Shown: positions 27,471-35,824 of the stretch, in pieces
Layout: each line of letters starts with the position of its first letter
How positions within the stretch are numbered: position 1 is the first letter of the stretch
Source: Candidatus Tayloriibacteriota bacterium
GTDB taxonomy: Bacteria; Patescibacteriota; Minisyncoccia; Phycocordibacterales; CAIRYW01
Assembly: GCA_029288615.1 (NCBI GenBank)
Contig: JARIGV010000032.1
Coordinates: 1 to 54,154, forward strand
DNA: 54,154 nucleotides
Direction of reading: 5' to 3'
Translations under genes and position numbers: made by a program
The notes under the pieces: generated by a model
What the model was told of the DNA's origin: nothing
What the model saw: only the letters and a program-made list of their open reading frames with translations
Database searches by the model: none

Positions 27471-27743
27471 TCAAGATCGGAGCCCAACGACGTGATAAAG
27501 ACTCGAAATTTCACCAAATGTACCACGACGAACTACTGTCGATACCTCCGGATTCCAACGAGGATTATTCGCTATCACATCCTCAATATCGTTTGAGGCC
27601 GTTTGAACGGAAGAAACTGGCACTCCATTGAATAGGAGCTCAGAAAGGTTCAGAAAACTAGGACAGTAAGTACCTTCTGGTGCCTCCACAATGAAGCGCT
27701 GAGTTCCCAGAACAGGTCTTTGCAGCACGATAAGAAAGTTCAT
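27471..27743 (-). CDS. Hypothetical protein, 90 aa
   Basis: Stand-alone minus-strand frame that fills the spacer between a terminator and the ychF promoter. MNFLIVLQRPVLGTQRFIVEAPEG at the start and a charged C-terminal half. No family recognised. Kept because it fits a gene-sized gap exactly, has an ATG and overlaps no other gene; it might still be noncoding. Confidence 0.45.
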   Translation of the reverse strand: MNFLIVLQRPVLGTQRFIVEAPEGTYCPSFLNLSELLFNGVPVSSVQTASNDIEDVIANNPRWNPEVSTVVRRGTFGEISSLYHVVGLRS

Positions 27744-27767
27744 ATCGCTTCAAATTAATCATCTTTC

Positions 27768-27776
27768 TGCTATATT
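27768..27776 (+). promoter_or_regulatory. Extended -10 promoter of ychF
   Basis: TGCTATATT (hexamer 27771-27776); ATG at 27786 after nine bases. Same sequence as at 21063. Confidence 0.6.
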
Positions 27777-27785
27777 GTACAGACC

Positions 27786-28883
27786 ATGAACTTATCAATC
27801 GGCATCGTTGGACTCCCAAACGTCGGCAAATCGACGCTTTTTAATGCTTTGACGAAAAAATCTGTCCCGGCAGAAAACTATCCTTTTTGTACGATCAATC
27901 CATCTGTTGGGATCGTCCCTGTACCAGACGAGCGACTCTGGCAGCTTTCAAAACTCTCAAATTCTGCAAAGACAATTCCAGCCGTTGTTGAATTTGTTGA
28001 TATTGCCGGTCTTGTGAAAGGCGCATCGGAAGGTGAAGGACTTGGTAACAAATTTCTCTCAAATATTCGCGAAGTAAATGCAATCGCAGAAGTTGTGCGT
28101 ATTTTTGAAGACGAAGACATTATTCATGTTGCAGGAAAAGTAGATCCTTTGTTTGATATTGAAATCATCAATATGGAACTCGTGCAATCTGACCTCCAGA
28201 CTGTAGAAAAACGTCTCGGCTCTGCAGAAAAAGATGCAAAAAGGGGAGATAAAGGTGTCCTCAAAGAAAAAGAAATTCTTGAGCGCCTTCAAAAAGTTCT
28301 CAAAGATGGAAAACTTGCTCAATCTGCGGAACTTTTGCCTGAAGAAAAAGAAATCATCAAAAGTCTCGCACTTCTTACATTGAAGCCGATCATGTACGTG
28401 CTCAACAAAAAATCTGGAGCGACAAATCTCGATGATACAAATGACGAACGCTATGTAAAACTCATGGATTTCATAAAAAATTCTGGAGCGGGATATGTTG
28501 TCATTGATGCAGGACTTGAACACGAGCTTAAAGACATGGAAGGAGCTGAGAAAGCAGAATTTCGAAAGGAACTTGGAGGAAAAGATGATGGTATCGATAA
28601 TCTCATCAAGAAATCCTATGAACTTTTGGGCCTTATTACATATTTCACAACAGGAGAGGATGAAACTCGTGCATGGACGATAGAAAAAGGATGGGCAGCA
28701 CCAATGGCCGGCACAGCAATCCACACAGATTTCAAAGATAAATTTATTCGTGCAGAAGTTGTCGCTTCAAGCGATCTACTCGCTGCCGGAGGATATGCAG
28801 GAGCTCGAGAAAAAGGTGCAGTACGCACAGAAGGAAAGGAATATATCGTCAAAGATGGTGACGTGATTGAGTTTAAGGTCTAG
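27786..28883 (+). CDS. ychF: Obg-family ATPase YchF (OLA1)
   Basis: Ribosome-associated P-loop protein that prefers ATP to GTP. 365 residues: G1 GLPNVGKSTLFNAL at 9-22, G3-like FVDIAGLVKGASEGEGLGN near 69-87, the coiled-coil middle, and a C-terminal TGS domain with AWTIEKGWAAPMAGTAIHTDF near 298-318. The altered G4 (YVLNKKS near 200) fits the ATP preference of the family. Its last four codons plus stop are copied 300 bases downstream (see repeat entries). Confidence 0.95.
   Translation: MNLSIGIVGLPNVGKSTLFNALTKKSVPAENYPFCTINPSVGIVPVPDERLWQLSKLSNSAKTIPAVVEFVDIAGLVKGASEGEGLGNKFLSNIREVNAIAEVVRIFEDEDIIHVAGKVDPLFDIEIINMELVQSDLQTVEKRLGSAEKDAKRGDKGVLKEKEILERLQKVLKDGKLAQSAELLPEEKEIIKSLALLTLKPIMYVLNKKSGATNLDDTNDERYVKLMDFIKNSGAGYVVIDAGLEHELKDMEGAEKAEFRKELGGKDDGIDNLIKKSYELLGLITYFTTGEDETRAWTIEKGWAAPMAGTAIHTDFKDKFIRAEVVASSDLLAAGGYAGAREKGAVRTEGKEYIVKDGDVIEFKV
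28869..28883 (+). repeat. Direct repeat, copy 1 (end of ychF)
   Basis: GAGTTTAAGGTCTAG, the last four ychF codons and stop. Matches copy 2 at 29187-29201 in 14 of 15 bases; the one difference is synonymous (AAG/AAA). Confidence 0.6.
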
Positions 28884-28893
28884 GAAAAACAAT

Positions 28894-29184
28894 ATGAAAT
28901 ATATCTTAGCAAAATGGCATCATAATAACTCTGAAGATCCAATTCTTATCTATAGTGAGATTGACGATAACAGATGGGAACATCGAAAAGTTGAAATCTT
29001 CAAAGATAACCATTATGGATTTGCTGATCATAATAATGAAATTAATGGATCTAGGCTGGGAACAGAACCATGGCCTGATTTGGTAAAACTTGGCACTGAA
29101 CCAGAATTCGATATTACAGAAATTTCAAAGGAAGAATTTGAAGAACTATGGCTCAAAACTAAAGATCAAAAGATGGCATCCTAA
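28894..29184 (+). CDS. DUF6881-like protein
   Basis: 96 residues from the ATG at 28894 (nine upstream codons in frame are ignored). The pattern WHHNNSEDPILIYSEIDDNRWEHRKVEIF at the start (two adjacent pieces) and a C-terminal ISKEEFEELW match the DUF6881 family as I remember it: short cytosolic proteins of unknown role, often near toxin-like or recombination genes. It stands between two copies of the ychF tail, suggesting that it was inserted there. Confidence 0.65.
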   Translation: MKYILAKWHHNNSEDPILIYSEIDDNRWEHRKVEIFKDNHYGFADHNNEINGSRLGTEPWPDLVKLGTEPEFDITEISKEEFEELWLKTKDQKMAS

Positions 29185-29186
29185 TA

Positions 29187-29201
29187 GAGTTTAAAGTCTA
29201 G
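29187..29201 (+). repeat. Direct repeat, copy 2 (ychF-tail duplicate)
   Basis: GAGTTTAAAGTCTAG, almost identical to the end of ychF. The region from here to 29438 carries several small inverted repeats (for example CCACTC / GAGTGG) but no gene. Confidence 0.55.
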
Positions 29202-29438
29202 ACAAAAGGAAAACCACTCGAGATTGCTCAAGAGTGGCTCTACCAGTGGGATTTGGTCGTGATTGGAGATCCTTGCAGTGATCCCTAAGTGGTCACGGCT
29301 GCCTTGTACCAGACGCGATTGGCGATCTTATATACCATAATCTCACTGCGTTTAATATCACGATTAACAATCAAACAAACGCAGAGCAAACAAAGGGTCA
29401 AGTTCCGCCGCCGACCCGCACCCCTGAGACAAACTAAC

Positions 29439-29464
29439 GCCGCACAATATGCGGCAATTTTTTT
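29439..29464 (+). terminator. Terminator abutting the mltG copy 2 promoter
   Basis: GCCGCA-CAATA-TGCGGC followed by AATTTTTTT. The -10 box of the next gene begins three bases later, so the terminator sits where the -35 region would be. Confidence 0.75.
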
Positions 29465-29472
29465 GTTATAAT
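29464..29472 (+). promoter_or_regulatory. Extended -10 promoter of mltG copy 2
   Basis: TGTTATAAT, a consensus TATAAT (29467-29472) with TGn; ATG at 29479 after six bases, hence leaderless. Confidence 0.65.
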
Positions 29473-29478
29473 AAATAC

Positions 29479-30609
29479 ATGTTTTTAAATACTCGCGGAA
29501 AAATTGTGGCTATTTTTATTTCTGTGATTCTTATTGCACTTGGATATTTTCTCTACATCCATTTTTCTACTCCAGCACAGCCATCACTTGGATCGATGAC
29601 AGAAACACCAGCCCAAACTGCATCTTCAACATCTTCGACAACTACCGAGCCAGTAAAAAGTGCGGCGCCTGTCACGCAACCATCGCTTCCAGTTGTAAAA
29701 AGTCCGGCAACTACTACCACGCCGCTTCCAGCAGGAACAGATCAATTCACGATTGAGCTTGATGCGACTACATCTGACGCAATCGCTGCAAATCTTCAGA
29801 CTGGCCAATATATTCAAAGTGCAGATACATTTATAAATGCAGCAAAGGGAAAAAATTTTACTGCAGGTGCATACAAAATTTCTAAAGACATGAATGTGTC
29901 ACAGCTCGTGACAGTGCTTTCTGGTAAACCATACATGGTATGGGTCCTTATTCCTGAAGGACTTCGCAAAGAAGAAATAGCAGACCTTCTTAAGAAAAAA
30001 TTAAACTGGAGCACATCTGAGCGTTCTGCATTTCTCGCAGCGACAACTGCAAAATCTGATTACACAGAGGGTGTTTATTTTCCCGATACATATCTTATTC
30101 CAGTTGATGAAACTCCAGCAGATGTCACTAATCGCCTTATCGCAAAGTTTAATGAAAAATTCGCTCCATTTCTGCCGCAATTTAATGCGCAAAATATAAA
30201 ATGGACGACAGGACTCACTCTCGCATCAATCGTGCAGCGTGAAGCAGCAAATGATGCCGACACAGCACTCATCGCTGGCATCCTCTGGAACAGACTTGAG
30301 CAGGGTATGGCACTTGATGTTGATGCAACACTCCAATATGCACGCGGAGATGTAGGAAATGGCTATTGGGCGCCTATTACAACAGCCGAGAAGAAGATAG
30401 ATTCACCATACAATACATATATAAATAAAGGTCTGCCTCCGCATCCGATCTCAAACCCAGGTATTCCTGCGATTGCTGCCGTGCTCAACCCAGCTTCAAC
30501 AACATGTCTTTATTATCTTCATGATAAAAATCATGTAACACACTGCGCCGACACATACGAAGAGCACCAGGCGAATATACAGAAATATTTGATAGATACA
30601 GACAATTAG
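29479..30609 (+). CDS. mltG: MltG/YceG-like endolytic transglycosylase (copy 2)
   Basis: 376 residues from the ATG at 29479, chosen for its -10 box and because it gives a clean signal anchor (KIVAIFISVILIALGYFLYI near 8-27). A Ser/Thr/Pro-rich stretch (about 32-90) spans the wall, then a LysM-like first lobe and the YceG catalytic lobe: ASIVQREAANDADTALIAGI with the catalytic Glu, LWNRLEQGMALDVDATLQY, SPYNTYINKGLPPHPISNPG. Longer linker than copy 1. Confidence 0.9.
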   Translation: MFLNTRGKIVAIFISVILIALGYFLYIHFSTPAQPSLGSMTETPAQTASSTSSTTTEPVKSAAPVTQPSLPVVKSPATTTTPLPAGTDQFTIELDATTSDAIAANLQTGQYIQSADTFINAAKGKNFTAGAYKISKDMNVSQLVTVLSGKPYMVWVLIPEGLRKEEIADLLKKKLNWSTSERSAFLAATTAKSDYTEGVYFPDTYLIPVDETPADVTNRLIAKFNEKFAPFLPQFNAQNIKWTTGLTLASIVQREAANDADTALIAGILWNRLEQGMALDVDATLQYARGDVGNGYWAPITTAEKKIDSPYNTYINKGLPPHPISNPGIPAIAAVLNPASTTCLYYLHDKNHVTHCADTYEEHQANIQKYLIDTDN

Positions 30610-30654
30610 TCCTTTTTAAGGTATTATTTTTCTATTACAAAGTAATACTTTTCC

Positions 30655-31590
30655 ATGGAAACAACATCTGCACCAAAAAATTTTTTCCTTCAGCTTGGCA
30701 TTATCGCCACACTCTACATTTCAACAATAAGCTTTCTCTCTTTTATTTTTGATCTCATCAATGCAGCGTTTCCACAAAACAATCCTTACTCATACTATCC
30801 AGAGGATCTCTATTCTGGCGGTATGCGTCTCGCGATCTCATCTCTTATTGTAATCTTTCCGCTTTTCATCTGGCTTTCAAGAATCTATCGAAAAAACTCT
30901 ATTTCAATGTCAGGGGAGAATAAAGTTCGCAAATGGCTTCTTTTCCTCACACTTTTCCTCACTGGAGCTGCAGTAGCAACAGATCTTATCGTCCTCATTA
31001 ATACATTTCTCAACGGTGAAGACATCACAGCATCATTTATTCTTAAAGTTCTCGCAGTATTCGTAGTCTGCAGCGCAATCTTCGTATTTTATCTTAAAGA
31101 TATTTCGGGATATTGGAACGCAAACCAGAAGAAAGCAACAATCTTTGGCTATGTTGTATCAGCCATTGTCGCTCTCTCTATTATTGGAGGATTTTTCTAC
31201 ATTGGATCACCTACGACTGTACGAAATCAGAGTCAAGATGCGACACGTCAGAGTGATCTTTCGACTATTCAGTGGCAAATTGTTGATTTCTATCAGCAGA
31301 AAGGCAGACTTCCGGGCACACTTGATGAAGTAAAAGATCCAATTTCGGGAAATACAATTCCAGTTGATCCAAACACAGGTGCAGCGTATGAGTATCAGAA
31401 GACAGGAGCACTCACATTCTCACTCTGCGCTACATTTGCAACAGATTCATCATCAAAATTCTCGTCACCGATAGTTCCACAAGGATCTCTCAATGAAAAT
31501 TGGAACCATTCTGCCGGACACACATGCTTCGCACGAACAATAGATCCAGAAAGATATCCGGTATATAGCAAAGGCATTCAAAATCAATAA
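30655..31590 (+). CDS. Membrane protein with DUF5671-like helices and a pilin-like C-terminal domain
   Basis: 311 residues. Four membrane helices cover residues 10-160. The outside C-terminal part resembles the globular domain of type II pseudopilins: RQSDLSTIQWQIVDFYQQKG (helix end), LPGTLDEVKDPISGN, VDPNTGAAYEYQKTG. Two Cys (near 260 and 293) might form a disulphide. This arrangement is known to me from Parcubacteria-type genomes but without a function. It follows mltG copy 2 closely and may act in the cell envelope. Confidence 0.6.
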   Translation: METTSAPKNFFLQLGIIATLYISTISFLSFIFDLINAAFPQNNPYSYYPEDLYSGGMRLAISSLIVIFPLFIWLSRIYRKNSISMSGENKVRKWLLFLTLFLTGAAVATDLIVLINTFLNGEDITASFILKVLAVFVVCSAIFVFYLKDISGYWNANQKKATIFGYVVSAIVALSIIGGFFYIGSPTTVRNQSQDATRQSDLSTIQWQIVDFYQQKGRLPGTLDEVKDPISGNTIPVDPNTGAAYEYQKTGALTFSLCATFATDSSSKFSSPIVPQGSLNENWNHSAGHTCFARTIDPERYPVYSKGIQNQ

Positions 31591-31594
31591 AATC

Positions 31595-32203
31595 ATGCGA
31601 AAGATTCTTATTGGTACGCGAAATGATGCAAAATTTCGCATGGTAAAAGAATGCATGCCAGAAATTCCAGACGTTGAATTTGTAAATCTAAATGATATAT
31701 CTGCAATTGATGATTCAACTCTCGTAGAAGGCCCAGACTTTGAAGAAAATGCGAAATTAAAGTCAGAATTTTATTTCAAAGCTTCAGGAATTCCAACGAT
31801 TGCCACAGATAATATTTTTTGGGTAGAAAAATGGCCGAAAGACAATGGATTTATCGTGCACATGCGAAAAGAAGCCAATCCAGAAAGCCCGAGAGCAACA
31901 GATGAGGAAGTTGTAGAATTTTTCAAGAAATTTCTAGACAGTGTCGGTGGGGAATCGAAAGCAAATTTCTTTTATGCCATCGCGTATACCGACGAAAAAG
32001 GTACAAATACATGGGTATCAAAACAACACGACTATATTGTGCAGACCGTGCAATCAAAAAATTTCTGGCCAGGGTATCCGATGGAATCTCTCCTTATCGA
32101 TGCTGAAACAGGGGAGTATAAAGGTGATCAAAAAAATGAAAGAAGATATTCAAAACTTATTGAATGTCTTGCAACTGATGTGAAAAAGAGAATTTTGGAA
32201 TAA
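31595..32203 (+). CDS. HAM1/RdgB-like nucleoside-triphosphate pyrophosphatase
   Basis: 202 residues with the HAM1 fold: ILIGTRNDAKFRMVKE at 4-19 (in place of the usual A-T-G-N-x-G-K), LVEGPDFEENAKLKSEFY near 43-60 with the Glu-Glu-Asn metal site, and ATDNIFWVEKWP in place of the usual ADDSGLEVDAL. Removes ITP or XTP from the nucleotide pool. The differences suggest an unusual subgroup; substrate could be different. Starts four bases after the previous gene. Confidence 0.75.
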   Translation: MRKILIGTRNDAKFRMVKECMPEIPDVEFVNLNDISAIDDSTLVEGPDFEENAKLKSEFYFKASGIPTIATDNIFWVEKWPKDNGFIVHMRKEANPESPRATDEEVVEFFKKFLDSVGGESKANFFYAIAYTDEKGTNTWVSKQHDYIVQTVQSKNFWPGYPMESLLIDAETGEYKGDQKNERRYSKLIECLATDVKKRILE

Positions 32204-32219
32204 TTGAAAGTTTAAGGCA

Positions 32220-32225
32220 TACTAT
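32220..32225 (+). promoter_or_regulatory. -10 box before leuS
   Basis: TACTAT, seven bases before the ATG at 32233. No convincing -35. Fits the leaderless pattern but is weaker than others. Confidence 0.35.
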
Positions 32226-32232
32226 TTTCTAC

Positions 32233-35200
32233 ATGAAAAAATACGATCCTAAAAAAATAGAAGGAAGGTGGCAAAAGAAATGGCAATCGGAGAAAACATT
32301 TGTCACAAAGGACTCTGGCGCAAAGGAAAAATACATACTCGTAGAATTTCCTTATCCCTCTGGTGCCGGCCTTCACATGGGTCATATGAGACCTTACATG
32401 GCTGGAGATATCTCAGCAAAATACTGGCGCCTCAAAGGCTACAACACGATGTATCCAATTGGTTGGGATGCTTTTGGTCTTCCTGCAGAAAACTACGCGA
32501 TCAAAAACAAAGTTCACCCAGAAGTTTCAACAAAAAAGAATATTGCAAACGCAAAAAGGCAGCTTGCATCATGGGGAACGGGTTTTGATTGGTCGAGAGA
32601 AATAAACACAACAGATCCTGACTACTATAAATGGACACAAAAAATTTTCTTGGAGTTTCTCAAAGCAGGTCTTGCATATGAAGCGACAGGACTCATCAAT
32701 TGGTGCCCGAAAGATAAAACAGGTCTTGCTAATGAAGAAGTGATTGATGGTAAATGTGAACGCTGTGGTAGCGAAGTAGAGAAGAAAGAGCTTCGCCAAT
32801 GGTATCTCAAGATCACAGACTATGCAGAAAAGCTTTTGGAAGGACTCAAAGATCTTCCAGAGTGGCCTGAAGCAGTAAAACTCCAACAGGCAAATTGGAT
32901 CGGTAAAAGTGAGGGCGCTGAAATTGATTTTTATCTTAATTTCAAAAAAGATCCAAAAGTAAATGAGAACCGCGGACCAGACGGAAAGGCCGCGCATATT
33001 CCTGTTTTCACAACACGTCCTGATACGATCTTTGGTGCTACGTATCTCGTTCTTTCACCAGAACATCTCTGGGTCACACTCGCAACTGACGATAAGCATG
33101 ACGTTCTCGAAAATAAAGAGGAGGTAAAGAAATATATCGAAAATGTAAAAGGTAAATCTGACATTGAACGCACAGCTCTTGGAAAAGAGAAAACAGGTGT
33201 AGAGCTTAAAGGTGTTAAGGCTATTAATCCTGCAACAGGTGAAGAAATTCCGATGTTTATTGCAGATTATGTCCTTGCAGGCTACGGCACTGGAGCGATC
33301 ATGGCTGTTCCTGCACACGACGAACGAGATTATGATTTCGCAAAGAAATTTGATTTACCAATAAGACAAGTTGTAGCGGAACATTTTGTCGATATAAATA
33401 CACCCCCTAGAGAAGGAAAAAGGCATGCTCCTCGTGTTGTAGTTCAAGGAATTGTAAGAAATACAAAAAACAACACTGTCCTTCAGATTGTATGGAAAAA
33501 ATTTCCATGGAAAACATTTGTCATTGGCGGCGCTGAGGATGGAGAAAGTCTTGAGGACGCTGTAAAAAGAGAAGTCTTTGAGGAGACTGGGTACAAAAAC
33601 TTTTCTTCAATTAGAAAAATTGGATCTGAAATGCGCTCAGAGTGGTATGCGGAGCATAAAGATGAAAATCGCTACGCCCACATGCATGTCTATGAACTTA
33701 TTCTAGAAAACGATGAGCACGAGGAAATAAGTGGCAAAGAAAAGGAGAAACATGAAATTGCATGGGTGCCTTTTGATTCAATTTCAACTTCTTTTAAGCC
33801 AGTAAGCGAAATGCCAGCAATTCTCGCCGGACTTAACAAAAAAGAAGCGGGGGTATTTGCTGAAAGTGGAATTCTTATTAATTCAGGGAAATTTTCTGAA
33901 AAAAATTCTGAGGAAGTAAAAAAAGACATTGTTGAATTCGTCGGTGGAAAGATTGTCACAAAATACAAACTCCGCGACTGGGTGTTCTCACGCCAGCGCT
34001 ATTGGGGTGAACCAATTCCAGTCATTCACTGTGATAAATGTGGAATCGTTCCTGTTCCCGAGAAAGATCTTCCTGTTAAACTTCCAAAAGTAAAAAACTA
34101 CGAACCGACAGGAACAGGTGAGAGTCCACTTGCAGCAATTGAGAAGTGGGTCAATGTAAAATGTCCGTCATGTGAACAAAAAAAGAAAGAAACAAAATAT
34201 TTAGTCTTTGACTTTGATGGTGTACTTGGTGATACATGGGAGGCACATCTTCATGCTCGAGTAAACATGGGGGATAGTCCTGACCTAAAAGATGCGGTTG
34301 CGAAAGCAGAGAAATACTTTGAAACTAAGCCTTGGCATTCACGTGGAGAAAAATATGACGAAAGTATTCACATAGACTGGTCTACACGATTTGCAAAAGA
34401 ACTTGCAAAACTTGAGTATGATCTTTTCACTGATTTTCTTAAGGAAATTGGCAAAATCAAAAATGCAAAAGTAGCCATCGTGAGCGCGGGCTCAAAAATC
34501 TATTCCGAAGCGCCAATTAAAAAAGCAAAATTCAAGCATACTCATTTTCTAGGTATGGAAGATCATCATTCAAAAGAGGAAAAACTTGAAATGATTGCAG
34601 AAGCATGGAAGGTAGATGTAACGGAGCTTTACTATTTCACCGACACGAAAGCAGATGTGTACGAGCTGGAGAATCTTCTTAATCGTAAAAAGATTATTGG
34701 CTGTGCTTGGGGTTACGCCGGAGAAGAAAAATTAAAACAAGTTCTTCCGGAAAACCAGATCCTCAAAAAATTCAAGGATATTCACAAAGTTTTTGAGCCA
34801 GGAAAAGCAAAACGCGAAACAAACACAATGCCACAATGGGCAGGCAGCTCTTGGTATTGGCTTCGTTACACTGACCCAAAAAACAAAAAGGAATTTGCAG
34901 ACCAGAAAAAGCAAAAATATTGGACACCTGTAGATCTCTATTTTGGTGGGATGGAGCACACAACACTTCATCTTCTCTATTCTCGTTTTTGGAATCTTTT
35001 CCTTCACGACAGAGGACTTGTTACCGCAAAAGAGCCTTACATGAAGCGAGTACCACACGGCATCATTCTGGGTCCGGATGGCGAGAAAATGTCAAAGAGT
35101 CGAGGCAATGTTGTAAACCCAGATGACATCATTGCTCTTTACGGAGCAGATACTGTGCGCGTGTACATGGCATTCTTAGGCCCCCACGGTGCGCAAGTTG

Positions 35201-35748
35201 CATGGAATGATAAAGGTATTATCGGCGCACGAAGATTTCTCGAGCGAGTGTTTGCAATGAAAGAATTTATTTCAAAAAATGAAGACAAAAATGTTACAAC
35301 ACTACTTCATAAGACCATAAAGAAAGTAGGTGAGGACGTTGAAGCATTTTCGTTCAACACCGCCATTTCATCAATGATGATTTTTGTGAATACTGTTTTT
35401 GAATCAAAAAAAATCACAAAGAAATCTTTCGAAATATTTCTCATTATTCTTTCTGCCTTTGCACCTCATCTTTCGGAAGAAATTTGGAAGGAACTTGGAC
35501 ATAAAAAGACAATCTTTACTGAAAAATGGCCCACTTTTGATCCAAAACTTCTCGTTTCTGACACCGTAAAAATGGTTGTGCAGATAAATGGCAAGGTCCG
35601 AGCGGAAATTGAGGTAGGAGCTTCGGCCGAAGAGAAGGAAATTGTAGAAAAGGCCCTCTCGGAGCCTAAAATTGGGGAGTATTTGGAGGGTAAGGAAATC
35701 CGAAAAACCATTGTGGTTAAGGGAAAAATCGTCAATTTTGTGGTCTAA
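32233..35748 (+). CDS. leuS: Leucyl-tRNA synthetase with inserted Nudix and HAD hydrolase domains
   Basis: Charges tRNA-Leu. 1171 residues against about 810-870 normally. Class I motifs: HMGH at about 48-51 and K952-M-S-K-S956. Editing (CP1) domain: TTRPDTIFGATYLVLSPEH near 257-275 and VPAHDERDYDF near 357-367. About 155 residues after VAEH (near 383-535) form a complete Nudix box: G-x5-E-x7-RE-V-x-EE-x-G-Y near 432-454, followed again by normal CP1 sequence (SGILINSGKF). A second insert (about 650-850) splits the zinc-ribbon region between CPSC and KRETNTMPQ. It is HAD-like: DFDGVLGDT at 660-668, VSAGS near 754, KEEK near 783, and D804-x3-D808. All catalytic residues of both inserts appear intact, so decay is unlikely. 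Confidence 0.95.
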   Translation: MKKYDPKKIEGRWQKKWQSEKTFVTKDSGAKEKYILVEFPYPSGAGLHMGHMRPYMAGDISAKYWRLKGYNTMYPIGWDAFGLPAENYAIKNKVHPEVSTKKNIANAKRQLASWGTGFDWSREINTTDPDYYKWTQKIFLEFLKAGLAYEATGLINWCPKDKTGLANEEVIDGKCERCGSEVEKKELRQWYLKITDYAEKLLEGLKDLPEWPEAVKLQQANWIGKSEGAEIDFYLNFKKDPKVNENRGPDGKAAHIPVFTTRPDTIFGATYLVLSPEHLWVTLATDDKHDVLENKEEVKKYIENVKGKSDIERTALGKEKTGVELKGVKAINPATGEEIPMFIADYVLAGYGTGAIMAVPAHDERDYDFAKKFDLPIRQVVAEHFVDINTPPREGKRHAPRVVVQGIVRNTKNNTVLQIVWKKFPWKTFVIGGAEDGESLEDAVKREVFEETGYKNFSSIRKIGSEMRSEWYAEHKDENRYAHMHVYELILENDEHEEISGKEKEKHEIAWVPFDSISTSFKPVSEMPAILAGLNKKEAGVFAESGILINSGKFSEKNSEEVKKDIVEFVGGKIVTKYKLRDWVFSRQRYWGEPIPVIHCDKCGIVPVPEKDLPVKLPKVKNYEPTGTGESPLAAIEKWVNVKCPSCEQKKKETKYLVFDFDGVLGDTWEAHLHARVNMGDSPDLKDAVAKAEKYFETKPWHSRGEKYDESIHIDWSTRFAKELAKLEYDLFTDFLKEIGKIKNAKVAIVSAGSKIYSEAPIKKAKFKHTHFLGMEDHHSKEEKLEMIAEAWKVDVTELYYFTDTKADVYELENLLNRKKIIGCAWGYAGEEKLKQVLPENQILKKFKDIHKVFEPGKAKRETNTMPQWAGSSWYWLRYTDPKNKKEFADQKKQKYWTPVDLYFGGMEHTTLHLLYSRFWNLFLHDRGLVTAKEPYMKRVPHGIILGPDGEKMSKSRGNVVNPDDIIALYGADTVRVYMAFLGPHGAQVAWNDKGIIGARRFLERVFAMKEFISKNEDKNVTTLLHKTIKKVGEDVEAFSFNTAISSMMIFVNTVFESKKITKKSFEIFLIILSAFAPHLSEEIWKELGHKKTIFTEKWPTFDPKLLVSDTVKMVVQINGKVRAEIEVGASAEEKEIVEKALSEPKIGEYLEGKEIRKTIVVKGKIVNFVV
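33430..33840 (+). other. Nudix hydrolase domain inside leuS
   Basis: Sub-feature of the leuS reading frame, about residues 400-535. The Nudix box lies at 33526-33600. Family members cleave nucleoside diphosphates linked to other groups, with Mg2+. Placed in the editing domain, it could act on aminoacyl-adenylate-like or dinucleotide molecules, or may just be a passenger; the role is unknown. Confidence 0.88.
34180..34800 (+). other. HAD-like phosphatase domain inside leuS
   Basis: Sub-feature of leuS, about residues 650-855. Motif I D660-F-D662-G-V, motif II serine in IVSAGS, motif III lysine in SKEEKLE and motif IV D804/D808 complete the HAD catalytic set. The insert replaces the zinc-knuckle core, since only one CxxC pair before it (CPSC) and one earlier (CDKCG) are seen. 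Confidence 0.82.
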
Positions 35749-35759
35749 AAGCCACCTTA

Positions 35760-35788
35760 TTGACATAATTTGCTAAGAATGATAGAAA
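35760..35788 (+). promoter_or_regulatory. Promoter of the sigma-4/HARE-HTH gene
   Basis: TTGACA (35760-35765), 17-base spacer, TAGAAA (35783-35788) with TGA forming an extended -10. Predicted start near 35795, about 30 bases of leader before ATG 35825. Confidence 0.7.
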
Positions 35789-35824
35789 TATAAGTACCAA
35801 AACACATAAAACAGATAAAAACAA

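Noticed and set aside
28059-28724. Minus-strand frame of 221 codons inside ychF
   Set aside because: Phe/Cys-rich shadow of a well-supported gene; no promoter or independent evidence.
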